64,000 bases of DNA from QHXW01 sp035280425 (GTDB lineage: Bacteria > Acidobacteriota > Terriglobia > Bryobacterales > Bryobacteraceae), in contig DATEFW010000027.1 of assembly GCA_035280425.1 (NCBI GenBank), positions 186,001-250,000 of the forward strand, written 5' to 3'. The notes beneath the pieces were generated by a model. It had not been told where the DNA came from. It saw nothing but the letters and a program-made list of their open reading frames with translations, and made no database searches. The translations under genes and the position numbers were made by a program. Positions 9,939 to 18,723 of the stretch are shown here, one piece after another (position 1 is the stretch's first letter; the number at the start of each line of letters is the position of its first letter).

Positions 9939-10032
9939 ATCTTTCCGCCCGACGAGAAAGCACGCCGCTCCTGTTCGAGGTGTCGCGCAACTGGCGCGCT
10001 TGCAGTAATCTACTTGGAATCAGGAGAGTTTC

Positions 10033-10641
10033 ATGACCCGATTCGTTGCCTTTTCGATATTACTTGCGGCGGCATGTGCTGCGTCCGGAGAAACCTTGAC
10101 CCAGGGCGAGCGCGAGCGTGCCATGAGCGAGCTGCATGCCACCCGCAAGCTGTTCCTGGACGCAGTTGCCGGGCTTTCCGAAGCGCAGTGGAACTTCAAG
10201 CCGGCGCCGGACGTCTGGTCAGTCGCCGAATGCGCGGAGCACATCGTGCTCTCCGAAGACCGGTTGTACGAGCTGGTCACCGAGCGGGTTATGAAGTCGC
10301 CCGCGGAACCCGGCAAGAAGCCGGAAGTGAAGGGAAAAGACGAGTTAGTCTTAGAAAAAATGATCGATCGCAGCCAAAAAGCCCAGGCTCCTGAGGTGCT
10401 GCGGCCCACGCACCGCTGGCCCGACCGGCAGGCGCTCATCGATCATTTTAAACAGAGCCGCGACCGCACAATTGCTTATGTGGAAAATACCGGCGACGAT
10501 CTGCGCGCCCACTTCCTGCCGCATCCCGCATTTGAGCTGCTCGACGGCTATCAATGGATTCTGCTGATCGCCGCGCATTCCCACCGGCACACGCTGCAGA
10601 TTGAGGAAGTGAAAGCCAACCCGCATTTCCCGCAAAAGTAA
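10033..10641 (+). CDS. Exported DinB family protein
   Basis: 202 residues. A signal peptide spans about residues 1-18 (FSILLAAACAASG). The rest is a DinB-type four-helix bundle: the first helix ERAMSELHATRKLFLDAVAGLSEAQWNF, then WSVAECAEHIVLSED with the first conserved His, and the closing HSHRHTLQIEE with the other metal-binding His residues. DinB-like proteins bind a divalent metal; the group includes thiol transferases, but for exported acidobacterial members no reaction is known. CAGGAGAG precedes the ATG. A second exported DinB protein lies at 37874. Confidence 0.85.
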   Translation: MTRFVAFSILLAAACAASGETLTQGERERAMSELHATRKLFLDAVAGLSEAQWNFKPAPDVWSVAECAEHIVLSEDRLYELVTERVMKSPAEPGKKPEVKGKDELVLEKMIDRSQKAQAPEVLRPTHRWPDRQALIDHFKQSRDRTIAYVENTGDDLRAHFLPHPAFELLDGYQWILLIAAHSHRHTLQIEEVKANPHFPQK

Positions 10642-10685
10642 GAGTGGATAGCATTGGAGCAACGCACGTGCGGCGCGCCGCGGGT

Positions 10686-12551
10686 CTATTGGCGCACGAT
10701 AATCATGGCGCGCCATGCATAATTTCCGGCGGCATCGAATGCTTTGACGGTAATCACGTTATTTCCCACCAGGAGCGGTACGTCCTTGGCAGCCCAAAGG
10801 GTGGTTCCGGTGGCGACGCCGGACGTCCCGGTCGAACTCGACCATGTCACGGAGCTGATGCCGGCATTGTCCGTCGCCAGGCCTTTCAGTGTGATTGTCG
10901 ATCTGGTGGTGGAAAAGATCGTTGACGCGGGATAAGTCACCTGTAAAGAAGGCGGTGTCGTGTCGCCGGGCGAACCGGGTGGTTGCGGGGAAGGCGACGT
11001 GGGCGGAGTCGGACTCGGCGGCGATGGCGGCGCGGGGCTGGGCGAGGAACGAGCCGGCTGTTGACGGATTACCGAGATTTGCTGCGTGGCCAGGTGGCCG
11101 GCGCTGTCGCTGGCGGTGATCGTGATCGAGTTCGCGCCCACGCTGAGCGGCACCGCGGAAATCAGCCAGGTTGCCGAGCCGAATGCCGTGCCGATGAAGC
11201 CGCTGCCCGTTGACCAGGTCACGCGCACGGAGCCCGCGCCTCCCGTGGTCGTTCCTGAAATCGCAATCGTGGAAGCGGTTGTTGTGGACGCAGCCGCGGG
11301 GTTCGTGACAGTCAGCACAAGCGGTGCGACAGGGGGCGGCGGGGAAGGCGGAGATGGCGGCAAGGGCTGGCTGGGCGAACCTGCCTGGTTGGTTGCGGAA
11401 GGATCGCGCGCCGGGTACAGACTGCGAATCGTTTCGATATCCCGGCTGCTCAGTTGCGTCTGCAGCCGGTAGTAAGGATACATCACGTCGCCCGGCTGAT
11501 CGCTGTGTCCGAGGCCTAAAGCATGCCCTGTCTCGTGCAGAACAACGCTAAACAGATCGATGTTCGCTCCCACCTGCCAGCGCTCGTCGGCATCCAGGTG
11601 CAGATCGCCGGCAATCGGCTCGGGATTGGGCGGCGCCGGGTAGAAAGTGTGCGCCAGAACCTTGCCCGGTCCGTCGAATGGATAGGCGTCGCCATGCGCG
11701 CCCTGCGCAAACAGGATGTTCACCGTCTGCGGCGCCTGCGCGTCCGTTCCTGGAACCCAGTTGAGTACGACGTACTTGGCCCATTCGTTGAAGGCCCGCA
11801 GAATCTCGGACTGGCTGGTAGCCGGTGGAAGCTTCTCCGTTAGGTGCGAGAACACATAACCCAGCACCACACCGTTGGTTGAGCTGACAGGCCATCCCTG
11901 GCCCACCGTCGCGAATTGCGCCACCGCCGCCTGCTGGACTACCGCCCCAGCGCAGGGGTAGACGCGCGCATGCGCGGTCAGTTCATGAGACGCCGGAAAT
12001 ATGTAGGCCACCTCGTCCCACGAAGCCAGCCGCGATAAATCGCCCGGCCACGCCGTCACCAGCAGGTGATGCGGGTTCAGACCCGGATTTTCAACGATGC
12101 CCAGACCGTGCTCGCGCACCAGGGCGCGCGCCTCTTCGATCGCGACGTCGGCGTGAAACTCGATGACGTACGTATGCGGTTTTGCGCCCTGCCGTGCCCT
12201 GGCGATCAGCGGGCTGATCTTGTCGTGCCACTCCAGCCTCCCCACCCAGCGGACCGGCAGGCCCTCGACCGAAAAGTCGTCCGGAGCTGCAATGACCACC
12301 GCCGAATTCGGCAGGTAGCTGGTGACGGTAATCCCGCGTTTCCGCAGCTCGCCGAAACGGTTAGCCGTAACCGGACCTGCAAACTGCAGCAGGTAATGCG
12401 ACGTGCCCCCTGCTCTGCGTTTGAGCGGTTGCGACAGGTACGCATACCGGTCCGGCTCCGGTTCGAGATCTCTTGTTTTTAAATGAATCGTTTCCGCGCC
12501 GAGTGTGGCAAGTGCCAGCGCGGCAAGGGCAATAGAGCGTAGCCAGGTCAC
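10686..12551 (-). CDS. Secreted matrixin-type metalloprotease with Ig-like repeats
   Basis: 621 residues. A signal peptide covers residues 1-18. The zinc site HETGHALGLGH is at 339-349 and the Met-turn (DVMYP, Met357) follows, which together define the metzincin/matrixin fold. Residues about 20-200 form a pro- or regulatory region resembling a subtilase propeptide (HTYVIEFHADVAIEEARALV). After the catalytic domain come two Ig-like domains of about 90 residues, around VTVTNPAAAS and LQVTYPAST, each preceded by a long Pro/Ser linker (PSQPLPPSPPSPPPPVAP type). Such proteases digest extracellular protein. The two Ig domains are clearly homologous to each other (GSVRVTWS / GISSVTWSS). Convergent with the DinB gene, divergent from the NHL protein. 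Confidence 0.9.
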   Translation of the reverse strand: MTWLRSIALAALALATLGAETIHLKTRDLEPEPDRYAYLSQPLKRRAGGTSHYLLQFAGPVTANRFGELRKRGITVTSYLPNSAVVIAAPDDFSVEGLPVRWVGRLEWHDKISPLIARARQGAKPHTYVIEFHADVAIEEARALVREHGLGIVENPGLNPHHLLVTAWPGDLSRLASWDEVAYIFPASHELTAHARVYPCAGAVVQQAAVAQFATVGQGWPVSSTNGVVLGYVFSHLTEKLPPATSQSEILRAFNEWAKYVVLNWVPGTDAQAPQTVNILFAQGAHGDAYPFDGPGKVLAHTFYPAPPNPEPIAGDLHLDADERWQVGANIDLFSVVLHETGHALGLGHSDQPGDVMYPYYRLQTQLSSRDIETIRSLYPARDPSATNQAGSPSQPLPPSPPSPPPPVAPLVLTVTNPAAASTTTASTIAISGTTTGGAGSVRVTWSTGSGFIGTAFGSATWLISAVPLSVGANSITITASDSAGHLATQQISVIRQQPARSSPSPAPPSPPSPTPPTSPSPQPPGSPGDTTPPSLQVTYPASTIFSTTRSTITLKGLATDNAGISSVTWSSSTGTSGVATGTTLWAAKDVPLLVGNNVITVKAFDAAGNYAWRAMIIVRQ

Positions 12552-12619
12552 ATAGAATCATTCGACCGAATTGAGAATTTCTTTATCCTGCCAATACTCC
12601 TGAATAGTTAGCTAACTTT

Positions 12620-15223
12620 ATGCAACTGAGGAGTATAGCCCTGGCCCTGGCGGGCATTATTCCGGCTCTTGCGTCCGGCCCCGTCGAGCTTTCCTACAGC
12701 ATCCAGACCGTTGCCGGATCGAGCAATGTGGGCGATAACGGCCCTGCCATATCAGCCGCATTGAGCGATGCCGAAGGAGTCGCCACCGACGCTTCCGGCA
12801 ATATTTTCGTTGCCGATGCCAATGATCACCGGGTCCGCAAGATTACCCCTGACGGCAAGATCTCCACGGTCGCCGGCGACGGTTTTCCCGGCTTTCGCGG
12901 CGACGGCGGCCCGGCTTCGGCCTCCAGGCTCAACACACCCTACGGCATCGCCGTCGACCGCGCCGGAAACCTCTACATCGCCGATCTCGGCAACAACCGC
13001 GTGCGCAAGGTCGGTCCCGACGGCGTCATCTCAACCGTTCCGGGCACCGACCAGTTGCTCGCCCCGCGCAACGTGGCGCTCGATGCCGCCGGCGCTCTCT
13101 ACATCTCCGAATTCGGCGGCCAGCGCATTCGCAAAGTGGGTGCGGATGGCGTCGTGGGCATCGCCGTCGGCAATGGTGTTGCCGGTTATGCGGGCGATGG
13201 CGGTCCGGCCGCGGCAGCGCAGCTTTCCTATCCCGCCGGCCTCGCCTTCGATTCCGCAGGAAATCTGTATATCGCGGACAGCAGCAACAACTGCATTCGC
13301 AAGGTTTCGAACGGTGACATCTCGACCGTGCTCGGCACCGGAGATCCCGGCGCCGCGCTGCCGAACCAGCTTAACCTGCCCACCGGTGTCGCCATCGACA
13401 GCGCCGGAAATCTTTATGTCGCCGATAGCGCCAATCAGCGCATCCAGCAGCTTGCCCCTAACGGTGTCATCGGCACCTTGCCGGGCGCGGGCCGCGATCT
13501 CGCGCTCGATCCCGCCGGCAACCTGTACATCGCGGGTGGACCGCAGTTGCTTGCCTTGACAGCCGCGCAGGCGCTTTCCGTCATCGCGGGCGATGGCTCT
13601 TACGGATTTCGCGGCGATGGCGGCGATGCAAAATCGGCGCGGCTCAACGGACCGGTCGCAGTGGCCGTCGCGCCTTCCGGTGCGTTCTATATTGCCGACC
13701 AGAAGAACCTGCGCGTTCGCATGGTGACCAGCGCGGGCGTGATTTCGACTGCTGCGGGAGACGGCACCGCCGGGCCTGGAGCCGGCCAGCTGGATTTTCC
13801 CGCGGGCGTGGCCATCGATTCGTCAGGCGCGGTCTCGATCGCCGATCAAAATAATGACCGGATCCAGAAACTCAATCCGGATGGCACCGTCTCAACCTTG
13901 GCAGGAACCGGCAGCCCCGGCTTTAACGGCGATGGGCTCCCGGCCACGGCGGCTCAGCTTTTTTCGCCAGGCGCACTGTCTCTCGTCTCCGGCGGCACTC
14001 TCTATCTTGCCGATGCCGGAAACCAGCGCGTTCGCAAGATCAGTCCCTCGGGCGTCATCTCGACTGTGGCGCAATTGAGTCCGCGCGGCGTCGCCGTGGA
14101 TGGCTTGGGGAACGTCTACGTCTCCGACGGAGCCGCGCATCGCGTGGTCCGTATCGACGCGCTGGGCCGGCCCACCGTGATCGCGGGCGCCGGGATCGCC
14201 GGTTTTGCGGGCGACGGCGGGCCGGCGCTTTCGGCGCAACTCAATTCGCCTGCGGGCCTCGCTGTCGATCAGCAGGGTAATCTCTACATGGCCGACACCG
14301 GCAACAACCGGATCCGAGTTGTCGGTCCGGACGGGTCAATTCGCACCATCGCCGGAACCGGCGCTGCGGACTTTGACGGCGACGGCGGCCCCGCGCTCTC
14401 GGCCGCGCTAAACCGCCCGACCGGCCTCGTTCTCGATGGCGCCGGCAATCTCTGGTTTGCCGACACGGGCAATAACCGCATCCGGGAATTGACCGTCACT
14501 CCTCTGGCAAGCCCGGTCACTCAAGCACCTTCAGTGGTGAATGCCGCCAGCATGCTGCCCGGGCCGGTCGCTCCGGGCGAAATCGTATCGGTCTTCGGGA
14601 CGGCGCTCGGTCCGGTAACCGCTGCCGGCGGAAGCCTGGATGCGACAGGCATATTGGCTAACCAGGTCGCTCAAACTCAGGTATTGTTCGACGGCACGCC
14701 CGCGCCTCTGTTCTACGTGCAGGACGGTCAGATCAACGCGCAGGCGCCTTACGAAATCGCAGGTAAAGCCACGGTCGACGTTGAAGTCTTTTTTCAGGAT
14801 ATTTCGCGCGGCAAAGCGACCGTTCCAGTGGCTGCCTCGGCGCCAGGTATCTTCACGATTCTCGCAGGCCAGGGCGCGGCGGTTGCCATCAATCAGGATG
14901 GAAAGCTCAATTCACCAGACGATCCTGCGCCGCGCGGATCGATCGTCACGCTCTACGCCACCGGTGAAGGTCTGACAGATCCTGCGGGCGCAGACGGCAG
15001 ACCGGCGACGGCCCCGTTTCCTAAGCCCACTCTTCCGGTGACCCTGAGTATCGCCGGTTATCCGGCCGAGATTCTCTTCGCCGGCGAAGCGCCCGGTTAC
15101 GCCGGTCTGTTGCAGATCAATGCACGCCTGCCCGGTGGATTCGTTCCTACAGGTGACGTTCCTATCATCTTCACTGTCGGATCCGCAGCCAGCCAGAATG
15201 GCGTGACTATTTCGGTGCAATAA
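12620..15223 (+). CDS. Secreted NHL-repeat protein with TIGR03437-type C-terminal domain
   Basis: 867 residues with a signal peptide (residues 1-18). From about 30 to 630 it consists of roughly a dozen NHL beta-propeller repeats, each with the pattern DxxGNLYIAD...NNRIRKV...GxISTVAG; interspersed GDGGPA motifs mark the inter-blade turns. The last 220 residues start VVNAASMLPGPVAPGEIVSVFG and contain PLFYVQDGQINAQAPYEIAG and LQINARLPGGF: this is the extracellular domain typical of Solibacter-like Acidobacteria (TIGR03437). Such proteins are secreted and probably bind other molecules through the propeller; no enzyme site is visible. The ATG follows an AT-rich leader divergent to the protease gene. 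Confidence 0.9.
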   Translation: MQLRSIALALAGIIPALASGPVELSYSIQTVAGSSNVGDNGPAISAALSDAEGVATDASGNIFVADANDHRVRKITPDGKISTVAGDGFPGFRGDGGPASASRLNTPYGIAVDRAGNLYIADLGNNRVRKVGPDGVISTVPGTDQLLAPRNVALDAAGALYISEFGGQRIRKVGADGVVGIAVGNGVAGYAGDGGPAAAAQLSYPAGLAFDSAGNLYIADSSNNCIRKVSNGDISTVLGTGDPGAALPNQLNLPTGVAIDSAGNLYVADSANQRIQQLAPNGVIGTLPGAGRDLALDPAGNLYIAGGPQLLALTAAQALSVIAGDGSYGFRGDGGDAKSARLNGPVAVAVAPSGAFYIADQKNLRVRMVTSAGVISTAAGDGTAGPGAGQLDFPAGVAIDSSGAVSIADQNNDRIQKLNPDGTVSTLAGTGSPGFNGDGLPATAAQLFSPGALSLVSGGTLYLADAGNQRVRKISPSGVISTVAQLSPRGVAVDGLGNVYVSDGAAHRVVRIDALGRPTVIAGAGIAGFAGDGGPALSAQLNSPAGLAVDQQGNLYMADTGNNRIRVVGPDGSIRTIAGTGAADFDGDGGPALSAALNRPTGLVLDGAGNLWFADTGNNRIRELTVTPLASPVTQAPSVVNAASMLPGPVAPGEIVSVFGTALGPVTAAGGSLDATGILANQVAQTQVLFDGTPAPLFYVQDGQINAQAPYEIAGKATVDVEVFFQDISRGKATVPVAASAPGIFTILAGQGAAVAINQDGKLNSPDDPAPRGSIVTLYATGEGLTDPAGADGRPATAPFPKPTLPVTLSIAGYPAEILFAGEAPGYAGLLQINARLPGGFVPTGDVPIIFTVGSAASQNGVTISVQ

Positions 15224-15264
15224 TCGGTAGTGGCAGGCGTTCGCCGGGCCACTCTGAAAACAAT

Positions 15265-16071
15265 ATGCCATCGATAGCTCTGACCATCGCCGGCTCGGAC
15301 CCGACCGGCGGCGCCGGCATCCAGGCCGATCTCAAAACATTTCACCAGTTTGGTGTATACGGTGAAGCGGTTGTCACGCTCATCACCGTGCAGAACTCCG
15401 CCGCGCTCGAGCGCGTCGAGTGTCTTCCTGCGGTGCTTGTGCTTCATCAGCTTCGCGCGGTGTTGGATGACATGCCGCCGGCTGCGGCGAAAACCGGCGC
15501 TCTCGGAAACCGCGCCATCGTCGAAGCTCTGGCGCGCGCCGCGGAGGATTTCCGCTTTCCTCTAGTTGTCGATCCCGTCATGATGAGCCAGCACCGGCGG
15601 GCGCTGGTGGCCGATGACGCGCTCGAGAGCATCCGCCGTCACCTCGTCCCCCGCGCCACGTTGCTGACACCCAATCTGGACGAAGCCGCCGCGCTCACCG
15701 GGGTCGAAGTTCGTGATCTCGACGGCATGCACCGGGCCGCTCGCAAACTCTGCGAGATGGGCGCCAAGGCTGTTCTGGTAAAGGGCGGCCACCTGAAGGG
15801 CGACGCGGTGGACGTCTTGCAGGCGGGCAGCCTCACGCGCGAATTCCGCACGCCGCGAATTGAGACACGCCACACCCACGGAACCGGCTGCACTTATTCT
15901 GCGGCCATCACCGCCGGTCTCGCCTTGGGCGTCTCGCTCGAAGAAGCCATCATTCGCGCTAAAGCGTACATCACCGAAGCCATACGAACCAATCCCGGCT
16001 TCGGCCGCGGCTCCGGGCCTCTGAATCATCACGCCGCCGTTCAAGCAGCCACCCGGGGAGCCGGAGCATGA
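15265..16071 (+). CDS. thiD: Hydroxymethylpyrimidine/phosphomethylpyrimidine kinase
   Basis: 268 residues. The ribokinase-like fold of ThiD is clear: ALTIAGSDPTGGAGIQADLKTF at the start, VVDPVMMSQHR in the middle (usually VxDPVMxAxxG), LLTPNLDEAAALTG, AVLVKGGHLKGDAVDVL, and the anion-hole motif THGTGCTYSAAITAGLALG. The enzyme phosphorylates HMP and HMP-phosphate for thiamine synthesis in the cytoplasm. No TPP riboswitch is visible in the short 41-base gap upstream and no other thi gene is near. The stop overlaps the ATG of a small gene (ATGA), so at least three genes are co-translated. Confidence 0.95.
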   Translation: MPSIALTIAGSDPTGGAGIQADLKTFHQFGVYGEAVVTLITVQNSAALERVECLPAVLVLHQLRAVLDDMPPAAAKTGALGNRAIVEALARAAEDFRFPLVVDPVMMSQHRRALVADDALESIRRHLVPRATLLTPNLDEAAALTGVEVRDLDGMHRAARKLCEMGAKAVLVKGGHLKGDAVDVLQAGSLTREFRTPRIETRHTHGTGCTYSAAITAGLALGVSLEEAIIRAKAYITEAIRTNPGFGRGSGPLNHHAAVQAATRGAGA

Positions 16072-16298
16072 AATTTCCCGACCTGTTGATCGAAGCCATC
16101 CGCCGCTCCGAAATTCCTTTGCGCTTCGAACCCGGGGCCGAGGAAGCCGTCGCCGTCCCAGTGATGCAACTGATCCGAGCCTGGGTGCTGGCCCACTCGC
16201 CCAATGCGCTTACATCAGAATTCGCCGATGGCCAAAAGGCTCTCATTCAGCACCTGGTGCAGGAATTGGAGGGGTCGCAGGAAGTGCCCGGGTTATGA
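16068..16298 (+). CDS. Small conserved-looking hypothetical protein coupled to thiD
   Basis: 76 residues, acidic and helical (FPDLLIEAIRRSEIPLRFEPGAEEAV, then LIRAWVLAHSP and KALIQHLVQELE). No family is recognised. Its ATG overlaps the thiD TGA and its own TGA overlaps the ATG of the next small gene, which is strong evidence that it is a real translated gene. No cysteine, no signal and no membrane segment. A role linked to ThiD cannot be claimed. Confidence 0.7.
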   Translation: MKFPDLLIEAIRRSEIPLRFEPGAEEAVAVPVMQLIRAWVLAHSPNALTSEFADGQKALIQHLVQELEGSQEVPGL

Positions 16299-16513
16299 CC
16301 AAAGTGCAAATCCGGTTTCGGCTCGAAAAACCGCTTGACGAGAAGATGATGGGGCGGATCGCCGGCGCGCACTCGATTTACGGCATCATGCGGGTCGAGC
16401 CGAAAGAACCCGATCAGGAGATTCTGGTTTCGTACGATGCCTCACGGCTACGGCAGGCAGATGTGGGCGCGGTACTGAAACGCGGTGGAATTCCGGTTGT
16501 GCTGGAGAAATAA
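16295..16513 (+). CDS. Small hypothetical protein, ferredoxin-like fold suggested
   Basis: 72 residues. The order beta (KVQIRFRL), helix (DEKMMGRIAGAH), beta (IYGIMRVEP), beta (EILVSYDAS), helix (RQADVGAVLKRG), beta (IPVVLEK) resembles the beta-alpha-beta-beta-alpha-beta plan of heavy-metal-associated domains, but the CxxC metal site is absent. Overlaps the previous gene by ATGA. Third and last gene of the thiD unit. Family and role unknown. Confidence 0.7.
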   Translation: MTKVQIRFRLEKPLDEKMMGRIAGAHSIYGIMRVEPKEPDQEILVSYDASRLRQADVGAVLKRGGIPVVLEK

Positions 16514-16515
16514 AA

Positions 16516-16565
16516 AACCGGCGGTTGCATCGGTGCCATTCGGCATCGTATGCACCCCGCCGGTT
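16516..16565 (-). terminator. Long hairpin between convergent genes, terminator in minus direction
   Basis: AACCGGCGG (16516-16524) pairs with CCGCCGGTT (16557-16565), and the interior folds further (TGCAT/ATGCA, then about seven more pairs around an ATTC loop), giving some 20 pairs. Read on the minus strand the stem is followed by a T-run (complement of the A-run at 16512-16517), so it can end transcripts from the enolase-superfamily gene. There is no T-run in the plus direction. Confidence 0.6.
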
Positions 16566-16726
16566 CGCGCCACTTCAACTGGTTTGGATTTAGCACACCG
16601 TATGCCATTCGTAAACCATTGAAAATGCATATTCGTTAACAGCTCGGTAAACTTCTGCGGGCAAGTTTTTACCGGATGAAATTACATTGAGGGAATTTAA
16701 TTCACCCTTAACCGCATGGGGTTTCC

Positions 16727-17884
16727 TTATCGCGCTGCCTGACGTTCGCGTTTCTCCCACCCGGGCTTGAACAGCGGCAAATAGTTTTCCTGCTGATAGG
16801 GGTGCTTCCGGATCTCTTCCAGATTCAGATCGATACCGAGACCGGGCCGCTCAGGCACATCGATGTAGCCATCCACCACCACGACCGGGTTGGTGATGAT
16901 TTGCTTCTCCCACGGCTCGTTAAATTCGTCAAAAATCTCGTGAATAAAGAAATTGGGGATAGAAGCATTGAGCTGCACGCAGGCGGCGGAGCACACCGGT
17001 CCCTGCGCGCTGTGGGGCGCGATCACCCCAAAATGGGCGTCCGCCATCCCCGCAATAATCCGGGCGGCGTACAGACCTCCCAGGTTCAGAGGCTCGGGTT
17101 GCAGGATGTTAACGACCTCGTGCTTCAACAGCTCGGCGAACTGTTGTTTGCTCGACAGGCTTTCACCGGTTGCAATCGGGACCGGGCTGCGGCGCGCCAC
17201 TTCCACCATGGCGGCGATATTGGTGTGCGCGACCGGCTCCTCAAACCATCCGGGCTTGAACTGGTGAATGGCTTCGGCGAATTCGACCGCTGTGGGCACA
17301 TTAAATCGGCAGTGGCCTTCGACCAAGATGTCGACTTTCGGACCGACGGCATCGCGCACGGCCCGCACGATATCGAGCGAAAGATCGAAATCTTCGCGCG
17401 ACAGCGTTCGCCAGGCCGAGCCGAACGGATCGAATTTCAACGCCGTATACCCGCGCTTGATCACGCTCTTGGCCTTCTCGGCGAAACTTTCCGGCGTGCG
17501 CGGCCCGCGGTACCAGCCGTTGGCATAAGCGCGGAGCTTCTCATGGCAGCGGCCGCCCCAGAGATTGTAAATGGGCTGATTCGCCGCCTTGCCGATAATG
17601 TCCCAAAGCGCGATCTCGATGGCGGCCACGGCGCACATGTGAATCTGCGCCCCCTCGGTGTAAACATCGCGCACCAGGCGCTGCGAAATGATCTCGACTT
17701 GAAACGGGTCCATGCCGAGAACGAGCGGGGTCAGCTCGTGGATGGCGGTTTCGACGGTCTTGGCGAAGTAGTTTAGAGTGCCTTCGCCGACTCCGTGAAT
17801 GCCTTCGTCGGTCGAGACTTTCGCAAAGAGCCAGTTCTTCCAGGGATTGCCGGCAATGTAGGTATCGATAGCGGTGATGCGCAT
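16727..17884 (-). CDS. Enolase-superfamily sugar acid dehydratase (mandelate racemase/galactonate dehydratase type)
   Basis: 385 residues from ATG 17884 (MRITAIDTYIAGNPWKNW); the frame is open 63 bases further but that extension looks non-coding. The N-terminal capping domain ends in EIALWDIIGKAANQPIYNLWGG, a hallmark of the MR/MLE enzymes. The barrel carries GYTALKFDPFG, the metal-ligand segment ILVEGHCRF, WFEEPV with the second ligand, and ATGESL with the third; the catalytic His near VIAPHSAQGP matches the galactonate/gluconate dehydratase branch. Such enzymes dehydrate sugar acids. Substrate is not determinable. It stands alone with a terminator downstream; the ribosome site is weak. Confidence 0.88.
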   Translation of the reverse strand: MRITAIDTYIAGNPWKNWLFAKVSTDEGIHGVGEGTLNYFAKTVETAIHELTPLVLGMDPFQVEIISQRLVRDVYTEGAQIHMCAVAAIEIALWDIIGKAANQPIYNLWGGRCHEKLRAYANGWYRGPRTPESFAEKAKSVIKRGYTALKFDPFGSAWRTLSREDFDLSLDIVRAVRDAVGPKVDILVEGHCRFNVPTAVEFAEAIHQFKPGWFEEPVAHTNIAAMVEVARRSPVPIATGESLSSKQQFAELLKHEVVNILQPEPLNLGGLYAARIIAGMADAHFGVIAPHSAQGPVCSAACVQLNASIPNFFIHEIFDEFNEPWEKQIITNPVVVVDGYIDVPERPGLGIDLNLEEIRKHPYQQENYLPLFKPGWEKRERQAAR

Positions 17885-17994
17885 AGAAGGGAATTGTATC
17901 AAGGGTGTGCAGACTACCCGGCTGGCCCCGATGTTCGGCGATTTCATCCCTGGGCGGACTTCCCTAAGGGTTAAAATGTTTTCGGGGAGATGTC

Positions 17995-18723
17995 ATGCAC
18001 AGCAAAATGCTCCTGGTCTTTTTTGCCGCCGCGATTTTCACCTGTGCAGCGCCGGCTCCACGCTTTCGTTCCCTATCGATGGTTGTCAATGTGAACGAAG
18101 CGACCATCGTTTTCGGCCCGCCGGATGCGGCGCCGGTTGTAACGGGCGCTCCTTACTCTGCCGACGAGGAGCAGGAGTACCGGCAAACTCTGTCCGATGG
18201 AACGTCAAACACAAGAAGGTCGGTGATCGGCCACTTTGCCCGCGATTCGCAGGGAAGGATGCGGCTGGAAGAAGCATGGAAGGCGGCTCCGATCTGGATC
18301 ACAGAGATCTTCGATCCCGTCCAAGGGTTCGCGTACGTGCTCGACGGTCAGAAACGGATTGCGCATCGAATGGCCATTCGGCCATCTGACTTGCGGCCGG
18401 CCGCAACCCAGAGTACTGCACAGCAATCGACGACCGAAGACCTCGGTACGCAGACAATCGAAGGGGTATTCGTAACGGGAACGCGCACCATTACGACACT
18501 CGCGGCCAGCCCCGGCCGCAATGGGCCAAGCGCATTGACCTACGAAGCGTGGGATTCGCCTGAGCTGGGGTTGACGGTTCTCTCCAGGAGCAGCAATGGA
18601 TACACGGACCGGCTGATCCATTTGAGCCGTGCTGAACCGGATGCTGCGCGGTTTCGACCTCCGGCTGAATACACAATCGTAGACGAGAAAGAGTCGTTTA
18701 CGACGGCGATCAAATTCCGCTAA
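17995..18723 (+). CDS. Secreted protein of unknown function, paralogue of the gene at 47852
   Basis: 242 residues with a signal peptide (residues 1-19). Family not recognised. It shares an architecture with the protein at 47852-48844: GAPYSADEEQEYRQTLSDG here against GAPYMADAVTETTQTLADG there, then an RDSQGRMRLE / RDSEGRTRRE motif, IFDPVQGFAYVLD / IHDPVAGSNYVLN, a TIEGV(x)xxGTR segment, a WxSPELGLTVLSRS / WYSTALQAVVMSQR segment and a final RFRPPAEYTIVDE / LFEVPSDYTIQDG. Both copies lie next to sigma-factor genes. GGGGAGATG precedes the ATG. It overlaps the convergent sigma gene by 14 bases. Confidence 0.75.
   Translation: MHSKMLLVFFAAAIFTCAAPAPRFRSLSMVVNVNEATIVFGPPDAAPVVTGAPYSADEEQEYRQTLSDGTSNTRRSVIGHFARDSQGRMRLEEAWKAAPIWITEIFDPVQGFAYVLDGQKRIAHRMAIRPSDLRPAATQSTAQQSTTEDLGTQTIEGVFVTGTRTITTLAASPGRNGPSALTYEAWDSPELGLTVLSRSSNGYTDRLIHLSRAEPDAARFRPPAEYTIVDEKESFTTAIKFR

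Noticed and set aside
15224..15264. TPP riboswitch before thiD
   Set aside because: The gap is only 41 bases, too short, and lacks the THI-box motifs.
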